Source of the DNA: an uncultured Eubacterium sp.
Lineage (GTDB): Bacteria > Bacillota > Clostridia > Peptostreptococcales > Anaerovoracaceae
NCBI GenBank assembly: GCA_937894585.1
Contig: CALBGO010000109.1
Coordinates: 1-44,287, forward strand
Direction: 5' to 3'
Length of the DNA: 44,287 nucleotides
Under the pieces are notes generated by a model that searched no databases, was not told the origin of the DNA, and worked only from the letters and a program-made list of their open reading frames with translations. Shown one piece after another: positions 33,368 to 40,511 of the stretch (position 1 is the stretch's first letter; each line of letters starts with the position of its first letter). Both the position numbers and the translations under genes were made by a program.

Positions 33368-33572
33368 GTTCCATTCGTCCTTCCCAGATTTCACCGATTA
33401 CAAAACCGCTGCCTGTTACTGTCACGAAAAAGCGGCCGGTGTCCACAGTCACCGAAGTATCACTGATCAGAGTGACCTGTTTCACATTTTCGATGACGGC
33501 TGCCTTATCCGAAGCAGTAATCCTCGCCCCTGCAATATCAAAATCATATGTGAATTCGTTTAAAAGTTTCAT
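33309..33572 (-). CDS. yqfC: Sporulation protein YqfC (YabP family)
   Basis: An 87-residue beta-rich protein with VTLISDTSVTVDTGRFFVTVTG, typical of the YabP/YqfC family. In Bacillus yqfC-yqfD is under sigma-E. Here no Shine-Dalgarno is visible before the ATG at 33572, and a sigma-E-like -10 lies only five bases upstream, so the mRNA may be leaderless. It heads the yqfC-to-recO cluster. Confidence 0.88.
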   Translation of the reverse strand: MKLLNEFTYDFDIAGARITASDKAAVIENVKQVTLISDTSVTVDTGRFFVTVTGSGFVIGEIWEGRMELEGEIRGIEFYRRAGKYKT

Positions 33573-33577
33573 GGTAG

Positions 33578-33606
33578 AATATATGTCGGGCGACAGCAGG
33601 GTATGC
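33578..33606 (-). promoter_or_regulatory. Possible sigma-E promoter of yqfCD
   Basis: On the minus strand GCATACC (33606-33600), 14 bases, CATATATT (33585-33578). This resembles the sigma-E pattern (KMATATT and CATAnnnT). The -35 half is only a partial match. Confidence 0.42.
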
Positions 33607-33659
33607 CGGATTCCGCGCAGAAAAAGAGGCTGAGCCGGAGTTTAGTTTAAAAGTCAAAA

Positions 33660-33962
33660 ATGACACAATAGCACCGTATACGCCCCTTTTGTGTCATCTC
33701 CTTAAAAGTATTGATCGCAAAAATGACAGGTACCCCCTAAAATCAATATAAACCTGTCATTTTTCAGATCTATCCCTCTATATATATTTCCTTATTTTTG
33801 CTTTTATTCCATTAAATCACATTTTAAATATATGTTCAATTGTCGCCTTTCCCATTTTTATGACATAGTTCTTAAAAAAAGCTGGTCATTGTGTCATTCC
33901 CGGCTGTGAGCCGAAAAGAAAAATGACATAATCTCTATCTATAACGACCAGGTATGTCATTT
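33660..33962. repeat. Array of four REP-like stem-loops closed by ATGACA/TGTCAT
   Basis: In the gene-free interval 33573-34130 four inverted repeats follow one another. A: ATGACACAA/TTGTGTCAT (33660-33668, 33689-33697, loop 20). B: AAAAATGACAGGT/ACCTGTCATTTTT (33719-33731, 33752-33764, loop 20). C: ATGACA/TGTCAT (33860-33865, 33892-33897, loop 26). D: AAATGACATA/TATGTCATTT (33921-33930, 33953-33962, loop 22). The outer arms are shared, the inner arm bases covary, and the loops differ. CGGCT-GTG-AGCCG (33901-33913) sits between C and D. On the minus strand A, B and D contain TGTCATTT near a T-rich stretch and could act as terminators. The design resembles REP/RAYT-type palindromes; no such transposase is in the window. 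Confidence 0.65.
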
Positions 33963-34130
33963 CCGGTATAAAACAGCTGCCGCACTGCAGAACCAAAATA
34001 ACTGCTCATGCGACAGCTTCGCTTTACCTTTCTTTTTTCGAATTTGCAGATCAGGTTCTTCATAAAACTCTGCACAAATCCTTCACAAGCTTTTTCATAA
34101 AATCTTTCAAAATCCCTCGTAAACCGACTA

Positions 34131-35072
34131 TTAAAACTGGGCAACTTCCGGATCAGCTTCTTCCGCTTCCGCAACTTCGGTGCAGTAGATAACAGGTCCC
34201 GCTTCTCCGTAGGTTTCGTCAAATTCCACCTTTACTTTGCCTGTTACGGTAACCCATCCGCCGTGCTCCAGCAGGTTTGCGGCATTGTCCCATTTACATA
34301 CAAGCCCTGCAAACTGGATATCCTCCACACAGCAGGTCATTACATGACGACCGAACACGAACTTATCATCGTGAAGGCCTCCGCCAAGGACGCTTCTTCC
34401 TTTGACATGAAGAGTTTTACCGTCGTACTTGTCCTGCTCCTCGTTGATATCCCGATACCACTCCGCAAAAGCATCGTCGGCAATCTCTATATAATCCGCA
34501 TTGATATCGAAAGGCAGAGGATCTTCTATGGTGTCAAGCTCCACATCATCCCTGCTGTATTCGTAAAGAATCTGACTTCTTCTGTTTGCCGCGCGGACAA
34601 TCTTATGAAACTCCATTTTATCAAAGCCCTTTGTGCAGCGGTTGAAAACCACCATTTCAGCGCTTTTCAGTTTATCATACACCAGCTGTCTCATATTCTG
34701 ATTGTATGTAAGGAAGGTCTGCGCATCCGCAAAGAACATCTCCTGATAAGTAATCCATTCTTCCGGCATATTGCGGTAAATCGTGTCCAGACTCCACATA
34801 CCGTTGTATTCAACGATAACCCGCTCCACCTTATGCTTCATCTGAAGTTCTTTCAGATATTCGCAGGTCAGCTCTTCTTCATCATCAATGGGCTCTATAA
34901 AGACATTGGTTCCGAAAAATCTGCTCGGATGATACTCTTCCTCGCCCTCTTCACACAGAAGCAGAAGAGTCCGTTCTCCTGCGTTAAAATCGTCCCCTTC
35001 CAAAGCTTCCTGTATAAAAGTTGTCTTTCCGCTCTCCAAAAACCCCGTAAAAAGATATACCGGTATTTCCAT
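34131..35072 (-). CDS. G3E-family GTPase fused to a YcgQ-like (TIGR03943) domain
   Basis: A 313-residue protein. Residues 1 to about 190 are a COG0523/CobW-type GTPase: FTGFLESGKTT (Walker A), IVEYNGMW, and NRCTKGFDKMEF in the NKxD position. The CxCC metal motif of metallochaperones is missing; the corresponding region reads LCEEGEEEYHPSRF. Residues about 215-313 resemble the C-terminal domain of YcgQ/TIGR03943 permease subunits: FVFGRHVMTCCVEDIQFAGL, then GGWVTVTGKVKVE. The GTPase and YcgQ parts are usually separate proteins encoded near a UPF0718 permease, so this is a fusion. It follows the His-rich GTPase by 24 bases in an operon, suggesting metal homeostasis. Confidence 0.8.
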   Translation of the reverse strand: MEIPVYLFTGFLESGKTTFIQEALEGDDFNAGERTLLLLCEEGEEEYHPSRFFGTNVFIEPIDDEEELTCEYLKELQMKHKVERVIVEYNGMWSLDTIYRNMPEEWITYQEMFFADAQTFLTYNQNMRQLVYDKLKSAEMVVFNRCTKGFDKMEFHKIVRAANRRSQILYEYSRDDVELDTIEDPLPFDINADYIEIADDAFAEWYRDINEEQDKYDGKTLHVKGRSVLGGGLHDDKFVFGRHVMTCCVEDIQFAGLVCKWDNAANLLEHGGWVTVTGKVKVEFDETYGEAGPVIYCTEVAEAEEADPEVAQF

Positions 35073-35096
35073 CTCTTATAAAATCTCCCCTCTGTC

Positions 35097-36281
35097 TTAC
35101 AGTCCGAACAGCTCGCGAATGCTGTCCTCATCAATATCTGCACCGATTACGCAAAGCATACCTGTTACCGCAGCGCTGCCGCATCTCACATCAGGTTCTC
35201 CCGGTACATAGTCGAAGTGAATCCACTTACCGTCTTCCCCTTCCACAATGCCCTTGGCTCTGAGAACCTGTCCGTACACTGCAAAGTCGGACAGAGCCGA
35301 AAGCGCATCCTCAATCTGTTTTTTTGTAAATTTATGGGATGTTTCTACACCGAAGCTAGTAAATACTTCATCGGCATGGTGATGGCCCTCATGACCGTGA
35401 TGGTGGTCGTGATCGTGATGATGTTCGTGGTCATGGCCGCAGCCGCAGTGTTCACCGTGTTCATGGTCGTGATGATGTTCATGATGGTGGTCGTGCCCGT
35501 GCTCGTGGTCGTGACCGCAGCCGCAGTGCTCACCGTGTTCATCGTCGTGATGATGTTCATGATGGTGGTCGTGTCCGTGCTCATGGTCATGCCCGCAGCC
35601 GCAGTGCTCATCGTGTTCATGATGCTCATGATTGTGATGATGTGCGTGAGTTTCCTCTGCAAGTCGGGAAAGCTCTGCTTTCAGCGTATTCTTCTGCTCC
35701 ATCGTTTCCAGAATCTGCGCGCCGGTAATTTCCTCCCAAGGCGTTGTAACAATAGATGCCTCCTGATTGTGCCGGCGAATCAGCTCCTCGCATTTATCCA
35801 GTTTTTCCCGGCTCATACCTGCAGTGTGGCTGAGAATAATGGAACTTGCATGTTCCAGCTGATTATTGTAAAACTCGCCAAAGTTCTTCATATACATCTT
35901 AGCCTTCTTGGCGTCCACCACTGTAGTGAAAGCGTTGAGTACAAGCTCATCGCTGCCTACTCTCTGCACCGCTAAAATAACATCGCTGAGTTTTCCCACA
36001 CCGGAAGGTTCAATCAAAATCCGATCCGGCCGGAAATCGTTCAGAACTTTTTCCAGCGCTTTTCCGAAATCTCCGACTAGACTGCAGCAGATACAGCCAG
36101 AGGTCATTTCATTGATTTCCACACCTGCATCTTTCAAGAATCCACCGTCAATACCGATTTCACCGAACTCATTTTCAATGAGAACCACTTTCTCACCCTG
36201 ATAAGCTTCCTCTATCAGTTTTTTAATCAGAGTGGTCTTTCCGGCCCCCAGAAAACCGGAAAAAATATCTACTTTTGTCAT
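35097..36281 (-). CDS. G3E-family (CobW/COG0523) GTPase with extreme His-rich repeat, putative metallochaperone
   Basis: A 394-residue GTPase. Walker A is GFLGAGKT (9-16), the metal-binding GCICC is at 62-66, and EPSG follows at 91-94. The NKxD position reads SHTA. Residues 211-303 are almost entirely His, Asp, Glu, Gly and Cys, with a 26-residue unit beginning EHCGCGHDHEHGHDHHH at 225, 251 and 277. The C-terminal CobW_C domain (about 315-394) has VYGQVLRAKGIVEGEDGKWI. Family members deliver zinc, cobalt or nickel; the His/Cys repeat could bind many metal ions and buffer them. A sigma-A promoter lies upstream at 36319-36347. I see no clear Zur box. Confidence 0.9.
   Translation of the reverse strand: MTKVDIFSGFLGAGKTTLIKKLIEEAYQGEKVVLIENEFGEIGIDGGFLKDAGVEINEMTSGCICCSLVGDFGKALEKVLNDFRPDRILIEPSGVGKLSDVILAVQRVGSDELVLNAFTTVVDAKKAKMYMKNFGEFYNNQLEHASSIILSHTAGMSREKLDKCEELIRRHNQEASIVTTPWEEITGAQILETMEQKNTLKAELSRLAEETHAHHHNHEHHEHDEHCGCGHDHEHGHDHHHEHHHDDEHGEHCGCGHDHEHGHDHHHEHHHDHEHGEHCGCGHDHEHHHDHDHHHGHEGHHHADEVFTSFGVETSHKFTKKQIEDALSALSDFAVYGQVLRAKGIVEGEDGKWIHFDYVPGEPDVRCGSAAVTGMLCVIGADIDEDSIRELFGL
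35376..35609 (-). repeat. Three 78-bp tandem units coding the His/Cys repeat
   Basis: Codons for residues 225-250, 251-276 and 277-302 of the CobW-type protein form three consecutive 78-bp units, nearly identical in DNA except in the last unit. The EHCGCG element recurs at constant phase. Such units can expand or contract by recombination. Confidence 0.75.
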
Positions 36282-36318
36282 ATGTTATCATCTCTTTCCT
36301 GAAAAATTTCTAAATTAC

Positions 36319-36347
36319 AGTATAACACATCCTTCCGAAATTCTCAA
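36319..36347 (-). promoter_or_regulatory. Sigma-A promoter of the two-GTPase operon
   Basis: On the minus strand TTGAGA (36347-36342), 17 bases, TATACT (36324-36319), 38 bases before the ATG at 36281. Confidence 0.65.
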
Positions 36348-36352
36348 GAATG

Positions 36353-36398
36353 CAGATCATTTTAAGCGGGACCTACAGATCATTTTGAGCGGGACCCT
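36353..36398. repeat. Tandem 23-bp duplication at the 3' end of the Rieske oxidoreductase gene
   Basis: CAGATCATTTT-(A/G)-AGCGGGACC occurs at 36353 and again at 36376, period 23. The second copy encodes the last residues of the protein (GPAQNDL) and the first lies just past the stop codon (36373-36375). Confidence 0.7.
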
Positions 36399-37800
36399 GC
36401 ACCACCTTGCCGCTTTCTTCAAAAGATGAACCGTGACAGGCGCAGTCCCATGTCTTCTCTGCCCGATTCCACTGAAGCGCACAGCCCAAATGACTGCATC
36501 TTGGAGCCGTCGGTCTCACAAAATGACGAAGAGTTTCCAAAGCATTAACAAAGAGCTGCGGTCTGAGCATAGTTCTCTGAGGCGAAAAAATTTCCGCAAG
36601 TTCATCGGGAAGCTGACCTGTCAGCGCCATAGCTGCCGTCATAGCGCCGGTCATTCCCCATTTGTTAAAGCCGGAAGCAACCAGAAATCCGTCTTTTCCC
36701 CTTGCATACGGTCCGATATACGAAACACCGTCCAGACTCATACAGTCCTGTGCAGCCCATGCTGCGATTTCCCGATGCTCTGGATACAGCTTCCCTGCGG
36801 CAGAGCGCAGCTCCTCATAAGACGGGTGTTCCGTTCCGGTTCTTCCGCCGCCTCCCCCGAAAAGAATCTTATTTCCGTAAGTTCGTAAAGACAGATTCAG
36901 AGGATTGCCGGGCTCCGCGCAGGCGCCGATAAACATACCGTCCGAAAAAGCGCTGCTGTTTTCGAAATCCGCTTTTCCGGCTTTTCCGCTGCCGGCGCCG
37001 TCCGTGCTGCCGCAGCCCTTTACACCCGATGTGCAAAGACCGTCTGCGCTTCCTGCCTTCTCAAGAGCCAGCACATAAGACCGTTCCTGATACATTTTCA
37101 TAAAATACATACCACGGCGGTCAATATACGGAAAGTGAGATGCCATAATAACCCGATCCGCATAAAATACTGCTTTTTTCTCCCCGCCGCTGTAAACAGG
37201 CACACTGTAGCCCTGCTTTTCCTTAAATACGCCTCCCGCCGTACTGTGTTCAAAAATATTCTGGTCCCGAGCGATTTCCGCAGCAAATTTCAGCGGATGA
37301 AACTGCCCCTGTCCGCCTGCTTTCACTGCACATACCGCAGGAAGAGGTATCGGCATATGCTGCGTATAAACGGCTTTTCCTCCGATTTCGGAAATTGCCG
37401 CAAGCTCCTCCTCTATGGCGTTTTTATCGGACAGCGTATAAATATACTGATTTTTTTCCTCAAAATCGCAAGAGATATCTTTTGCCAAAACTCTGTACAT
37501 ATCAAGCGCTGCCAAAGCTGCCGCAAGATATCCCGCGGCGCCTTCTTTTCCGAAAGACTTTACCAGTTTCCTGTAAATCAGTCCCTGATAAGCTGTAATT
37601 TTAGCAGTAGTATTTTTCGTAATACCCCCTGCAATGCGGTTTTTCTCCACAACAACACAATCCGCGCCCTGCTGTTTCAGAAAATATCCGCACAAAAGTC
37701 CTGTCATCCCGCCGCCGATAATCAGCACATCCGTTTTATGCTTTCCTTCCGCTTCGGAAAACTCCGGCATTTTTACATCTCGTTCCCAAATTGATTCCAT
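36373..37800 (-). CDS. FAD-dependent oxidoreductase with C-terminal Rieske [2Fe-2S] domain
   Basis: A 475-residue flavoprotein. The N-terminal Rossmann motif is DVLIIGGGMTGLLCGYFLKQ (about 25-44) in a DAO-type fold, with KNRIAGGITKNTTAKITA next. The Rieske centre is at the end: CSHLGC and CACHGSSFE, giving the CxH...CxxH ligands, followed by VVQGPA. Proteins of this architecture oxidise an unknown amine-like or other substrate and pass electrons through the iron-sulfur centre. A low-complexity Gly/Ser/Lys insert lies at about 255-290. The ATG is directly preceded by a hairpin plus T-run (37807-37850), and a 23-bp duplication lies at the stop. Confidence 0.88.
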   Translation of the reverse strand: MESIWERDVKMPEFSEAEGKHKTDVLIIGGGMTGLLCGYFLKQQGADCVVVEKNRIAGGITKNTTAKITAYQGLIYRKLVKSFGKEGAAGYLAAALAALDMYRVLAKDISCDFEEKNQYIYTLSDKNAIEEELAAISEIGGKAVYTQHMPIPLPAVCAVKAGGQGQFHPLKFAAEIARDQNIFEHSTAGGVFKEKQGYSVPVYSGGEKKAVFYADRVIMASHFPYIDRRGMYFMKMYQERSYVLALEKAGSADGLCTSGVKGCGSTDGAGSGKAGKADFENSSAFSDGMFIGACAEPGNPLNLSLRTYGNKILFGGGGGRTGTEHPSYEELRSAAGKLYPEHREIAAWAAQDCMSLDGVSYIGPYARGKDGFLVASGFNKWGMTGAMTAAMALTGQLPDELAEIFSPQRTMLRPQLFVNALETLRHFVRPTAPRCSHLGCALQWNRAEKTWDCACHGSSFEESGKVVQGPAQNDL

Positions 37801-37806
37801 AAAAAA

Positions 37807-37850
37807 TCCCGCCTTTTCTTTCTATGCATTTAGCATAGCCAAAAGCGGGA
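37807..37850 (-). terminator. Terminator-like hairpin immediately before the Rieske gene start
   Basis: TCCCGC (37807-37812) with GCGGGA (37845-37850), TTTT with AAAA, and an inner CTATGC/GCATAG stem. On the minus strand the last arm GGCGGGA, also the only Shine-Dalgarno candidate, is followed by TTTTTT and the ATG at 37800. It lies 53 bases after the YjdF-like stop and could terminate that transcript and mask the next ribosome site. Confidence 0.6.
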
Positions 37851-37902
37851 AATTTATCATAGCTTTTAACAAAAACTCAGCTCAGCTGTTACCGGACACA
37901 TC

Positions 37903-38760
37903 CTATTTTCTGCCGTCAGCTTTTGCCGCCTCTTCTTCCTGCGTCAGAAAGTCAGCGGCTTTTTCTTTTCTCCGCGGTACAAAACTGTCTACGATAGATT
38001 TTTTACCGCGCCCCTTCACATAGAAATAACCGAATACGGAAAATACCACTGCGCCGATAAAGTTCACAATTAAATCCTTCATCGTATCCATCAGCCCGAT
38101 GTCCAGATATCCCGAAAGCCCCAGACTGTTTCCGTTCACGGCAGTATCCGTAATTCCGTCTATAAGAATCGGCACATTGCGTCCGTCGGGATTGAGCATT
38201 ACGGAATTGATACTGTGAAGAACCGTATCCTTCTGCATGTCCATACCGAAAAACTGATCCATGGCAAATTCAAAAAATTCCCAGAGTACGCCGATGGTCA
38301 TAGAAAAGCAAAAAGCAACCAGCGCAAGAAACAGCGGCGACAGATTAAAACTGTACTTTTTGCTTCGATTCAGAAGGTCTATCATAGAAAAGCCCACTGC
38401 TGCCGCCAGAAAGCCGTTCAGTGTATGCATAATCGTATCCCAGTTCGGCACTTTCAGATAAAACTCTCCGATTTCTCCCAAAATCTCTGCGGAAAAAATG
38501 AACAGCAGAATAATGATTTCCAAAGTCTTCGGAAGTTCCACACGAAACTCCAGCTGTACCAGACTCGGCATCAGCATCAGAATCAGTGTAAAAGCACATA
38601 AAAATACATTTTCATAGTTTCCGTTCAGCGCCTGCAGAACCATAACCACAACTACCAAAAAACGCAAGGTCATAAAGACCAGAAAGGAACTTCTGTGTTC
38701 CCGCAGTTCTTTGTGCATGGCTCTTCGCATAATCCGCAGTCTCTTATGTAACTTTCCCAT
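37903..38760 (-). CDS. YjdF/DUF2238-like integral membrane protein
   Basis: About 285 residues with seven or so hydrophobic helices. Conserved polar elements, WDTIMHTLNGFLAA, VLWEFFEFAMDQFFGMDMQ and a later Asp-rich LIDGITDTAVN, resemble the DUF2238 (YjdF) family of unknown function. I place the start at the ATG at 38760 (MGKLHKRLRIMRR), which has GGAAAGG six bases upstream; a start at 38802 lacks a ribosome site. With this start the gene overlaps the 85-residue orphan by 17 bases. Ends with a charged cytoplasmic tail. Confidence 0.68.
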   Translation of the reverse strand: MGKLHKRLRIMRRAMHKELREHRSSFLVFMTLRFLVVVVMVLQALNGNYENVFLCAFTLILMLMPSLVQLEFRVELPKTLEIIILLFIFSAEILGEIGEFYLKVPNWDTIMHTLNGFLAAAVGFSMIDLLNRSKKYSFNLSPLFLALVAFCFSMTIGVLWEFFEFAMDQFFGMDMQKDTVLHSINSVMLNPDGRNVPILIDGITDTAVNGNSLGLSGYLDIGLMDTMKDLIVNFIGAVVFSVFGYFYVKGRGKKSIVDSFVPRRKEKAADFLTQEEEAAKADGRK

Positions 38761-39001
38761 CTGCATCCTTTCCGGCTCCGCTGCGAACTTCTTCCGCCGC
38801 ATCAGAAAGCGCCTTTCTTTCTTCTTCGTTCAACTGCATCTTTTCGAAAATCAGATTCAAATTTTCCTTGGAAAAGACAAAATCCTCCTCTGTGCAAAGC
38901 CTGGTGAAATCATCCTTTCGGATTCCGCTTTGACTGAATGTGATTTCGCCCGACATAATCTTTCTGTCGTAAATTCTGAAAAACAACTGTTTGAAAGTCA
39001 T
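38744..39001 (-). CDS. Unrecognised 85-residue protein
   Basis: A small soluble protein, MTFKQLFFRIYDRKIMSGEI, with TFSQSGIRKDDFTRL and a helical, charged C-terminal half (FSKENLNLIFEKMQLNEEER). I do not recognise the family. GGGAGG at five bases from the ATG is a strong translation signal, and the gene overlaps the start of the YjdF-like gene and follows the M16 peptidase by 62 bases, so it looks genuine and part of this operon. The pattern of a helix-rich N-terminus with a short charged tail suggests a partner or regulator rather than an enzyme. Confidence 0.6.
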   Translation of the reverse strand: MTFKQLFFRIYDRKIMSGEITFSQSGIRKDDFTRLCTEEDFVFSKENLNLIFEKMQLNEEERKALSDAAEEVRSGAGKDADGKVT

Positions 39002-39063
39002 CTTAGCCTCCCTGTATGATTCTCTGCAGCCTGCCCCCTCAAAAACCTGCGGACATGCAATTT

Positions 39064-40401
39064 TCAGCTTTCACAAAATCCGCCGTCTTTACCGAGGCAG
39101 TCTGCGTCTGTTTTTGTATCCGTTCTGCCGAATCCTGCTATCAGCTCCTCTATCCCTGCGGTATCAATCTGCTGCTTTCTTCCCTTCATGGAAAGAACCA
39201 GATTTTCCCTTCTGAAAATCTCTTTGACAATCTGAAGCAGCCGCCGAGGCGTCACCGCTTCAAAAGCGGATTTACCGGCTTCAATGGTTTTGTAATCTTC
39301 TCCCATAATATGACATTCGTATGCTCTCTGCCAATTAAAGCCCTCATTGTCATCATAAATCATATATGCATTGTCTGTATATTCAGGCAGCACCCATAAA
39401 AGTCTCTCCGAAAGAGTTTCTTCATCCAAAAGAGCCGAAAGTGCGCGAAACACCAGCGCCACCGAATCCTGCAGCCGTTTCTTACCGATTTCGTAAGAAA
39501 AGTAAATTCTTCCTATATTAGAGTATTTCTCAAGGGCAGAAGTGTAGCTGTAAATCCAGCCGCGCTTTTCGGAAAGTTCCTGATGAACAAGGCTGTTCTC
39601 TCCTGAAAAAAGAATATCGTAAAGCAGCGCCAGCTCCGCCGTCGTGTACCTTTTGGTCATAAAATCAAAAGAAAACTGTACCATATAATATTCGCTGCTT
39701 TTCACATAAACTCTGCACGGCCGCGCCATAAAACTGCAGGGCACCTCCACGCAGTTATTCTCCGGCGTTCTTTCCGCGGACAGACGGCAGCGCTGTGCCT
39801 TTTCGGAAAGCTCGCCTATATCTTTTTCGCTGACATTTCCGGTCACATACAGAAATACATTGCCCCTGCGAAGCACATCCTTACGGTAAGATTCCATTCT
39901 TTTACCTGTAAAACGACTTACATTTCCCTTCGTACCTAAAATCGTATTGGCTGTATTTGTATTTTCCCAGACAAAAGTTCCCGCGAAATGATCCAGACTT
40001 TTCAAATCTCCCGCTTCTCTGATTTCTGACTTCACCCGCTGCTGTTCCGTTCCGATGTCTTCTGCGGACAGACAGAAGGGTTCAAATACCTTCAGCAGAA
40101 TATCCGCTGCTTCTGTAAAATGCTGCGGCGCTCCGATTATATACAGCTGAATGAATTCTTTATAGGTAGCCCCGTTGAAGTACAGTCCCTTTTCGTCCAG
40201 AATCTGATACATTCTGCCGTCCATATGTCTATTGATGCTGCGGAACACCATATGCTCCATAAAATGCGTAATGCCGTTATCCCTGCCGCTTTCATAAATG
40301 CAGCCTGCCCTGATATACAGCGACAGACAGAAACTGTGTGTATGACAGTTGGGATACCAGTAAATCTCAGGTCCGTTCCCTGTCTCAATCTTTTTTTCCA
40401 T
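39064..40401 (-). CDS. M16 family zinc peptidase
   Basis: A 445-residue pitrilysin-family peptidase. The inverted zinc motif HFMEH is at 46-50, and the third ligand E126 in RVKSEIREA lies 76 residues further on, as expected. The second half is an M16C-like inactive half with RGWIYSYTSALEKY. I take the ATG at 40401 (MEKKIETG) because GGGGGA lies four to five bases upstream, rather than one four codons earlier. Bacterial M16 enzymes degrade short peptides or process small peptides. The gene heads a run with an 85-residue orphan and a membrane protein. That arrangement recalls peptide-maturation loci, but I see no precursor-like peptide or modification enzyme. Confidence 0.88.
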   Translation of the reverse strand: MEKKIETGNGPEIYWYPNCHTHSFCLSLYIRAGCIYESGRDNGITHFMEHMVFRSINRHMDGRMYQILDEKGLYFNGATYKEFIQLYIIGAPQHFTEAADILLKVFEPFCLSAEDIGTEQQRVKSEIREAGDLKSLDHFAGTFVWENTNTANTILGTKGNVSRFTGKRMESYRKDVLRRGNVFLYVTGNVSEKDIGELSEKAQRCRLSAERTPENNCVEVPCSFMARPCRVYVKSSEYYMVQFSFDFMTKRYTTAELALLYDILFSGENSLVHQELSEKRGWIYSYTSALEKYSNIGRIYFSYEIGKKRLQDSVALVFRALSALLDEETLSERLLWVLPEYTDNAYMIYDDNEGFNWQRAYECHIMGEDYKTIEAGKSAFEAVTPRRLLQIVKEIFRRENLVLSMKGRKQQIDTAGIEELIAGFGRTDTKTDADCLGKDGGFCES

Positions 40402-40439
40402 AAAATCCCCCATTACAGAAGAATTGTAACAGAATCCCC

Positions 40440-40469
40440 TTGATAAAGCAATCCATTATCCGTTATAAT
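40440..40469 (+). promoter_or_regulatory. Promoter of the EamA transporter gene
   Basis: TTGATA (40440-40445), 18 bases, TATAAT (40464-40469), 43 bases before the ATG at 40512. Confidence 0.62.
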
Positions 40470-40511
40470 GATTCTCGGAAATTTTACTCAAGAAACCCGG
40501 AGAGACAGATT

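Noticed and set aside
33660..33962. CRISPR array
   Set aside because: The repeats are palindromes with variable arms and loops, not constant direct repeats with spacers, and no cas gene is present.
33660..33962. Integron attC cassette sites
   Set aside because: The arms lack the RYYYAAC/GTTRRRY core, and there is no integrase or cassette gene.
33935..34222. 95-residue reverse-strand frame overlapping the end of the GTPase-YcgQ gene
   Set aside because: It has no ribosome site, a basic shadow-type composition, and runs through the stem-loop array; it is the other frame of a well-supported gene.
35217..35975. Long plus-strand frame rich in Val and Met
   Set aside because: It is the reverse complement of the His-rich repeat, an artefact of biased codons.
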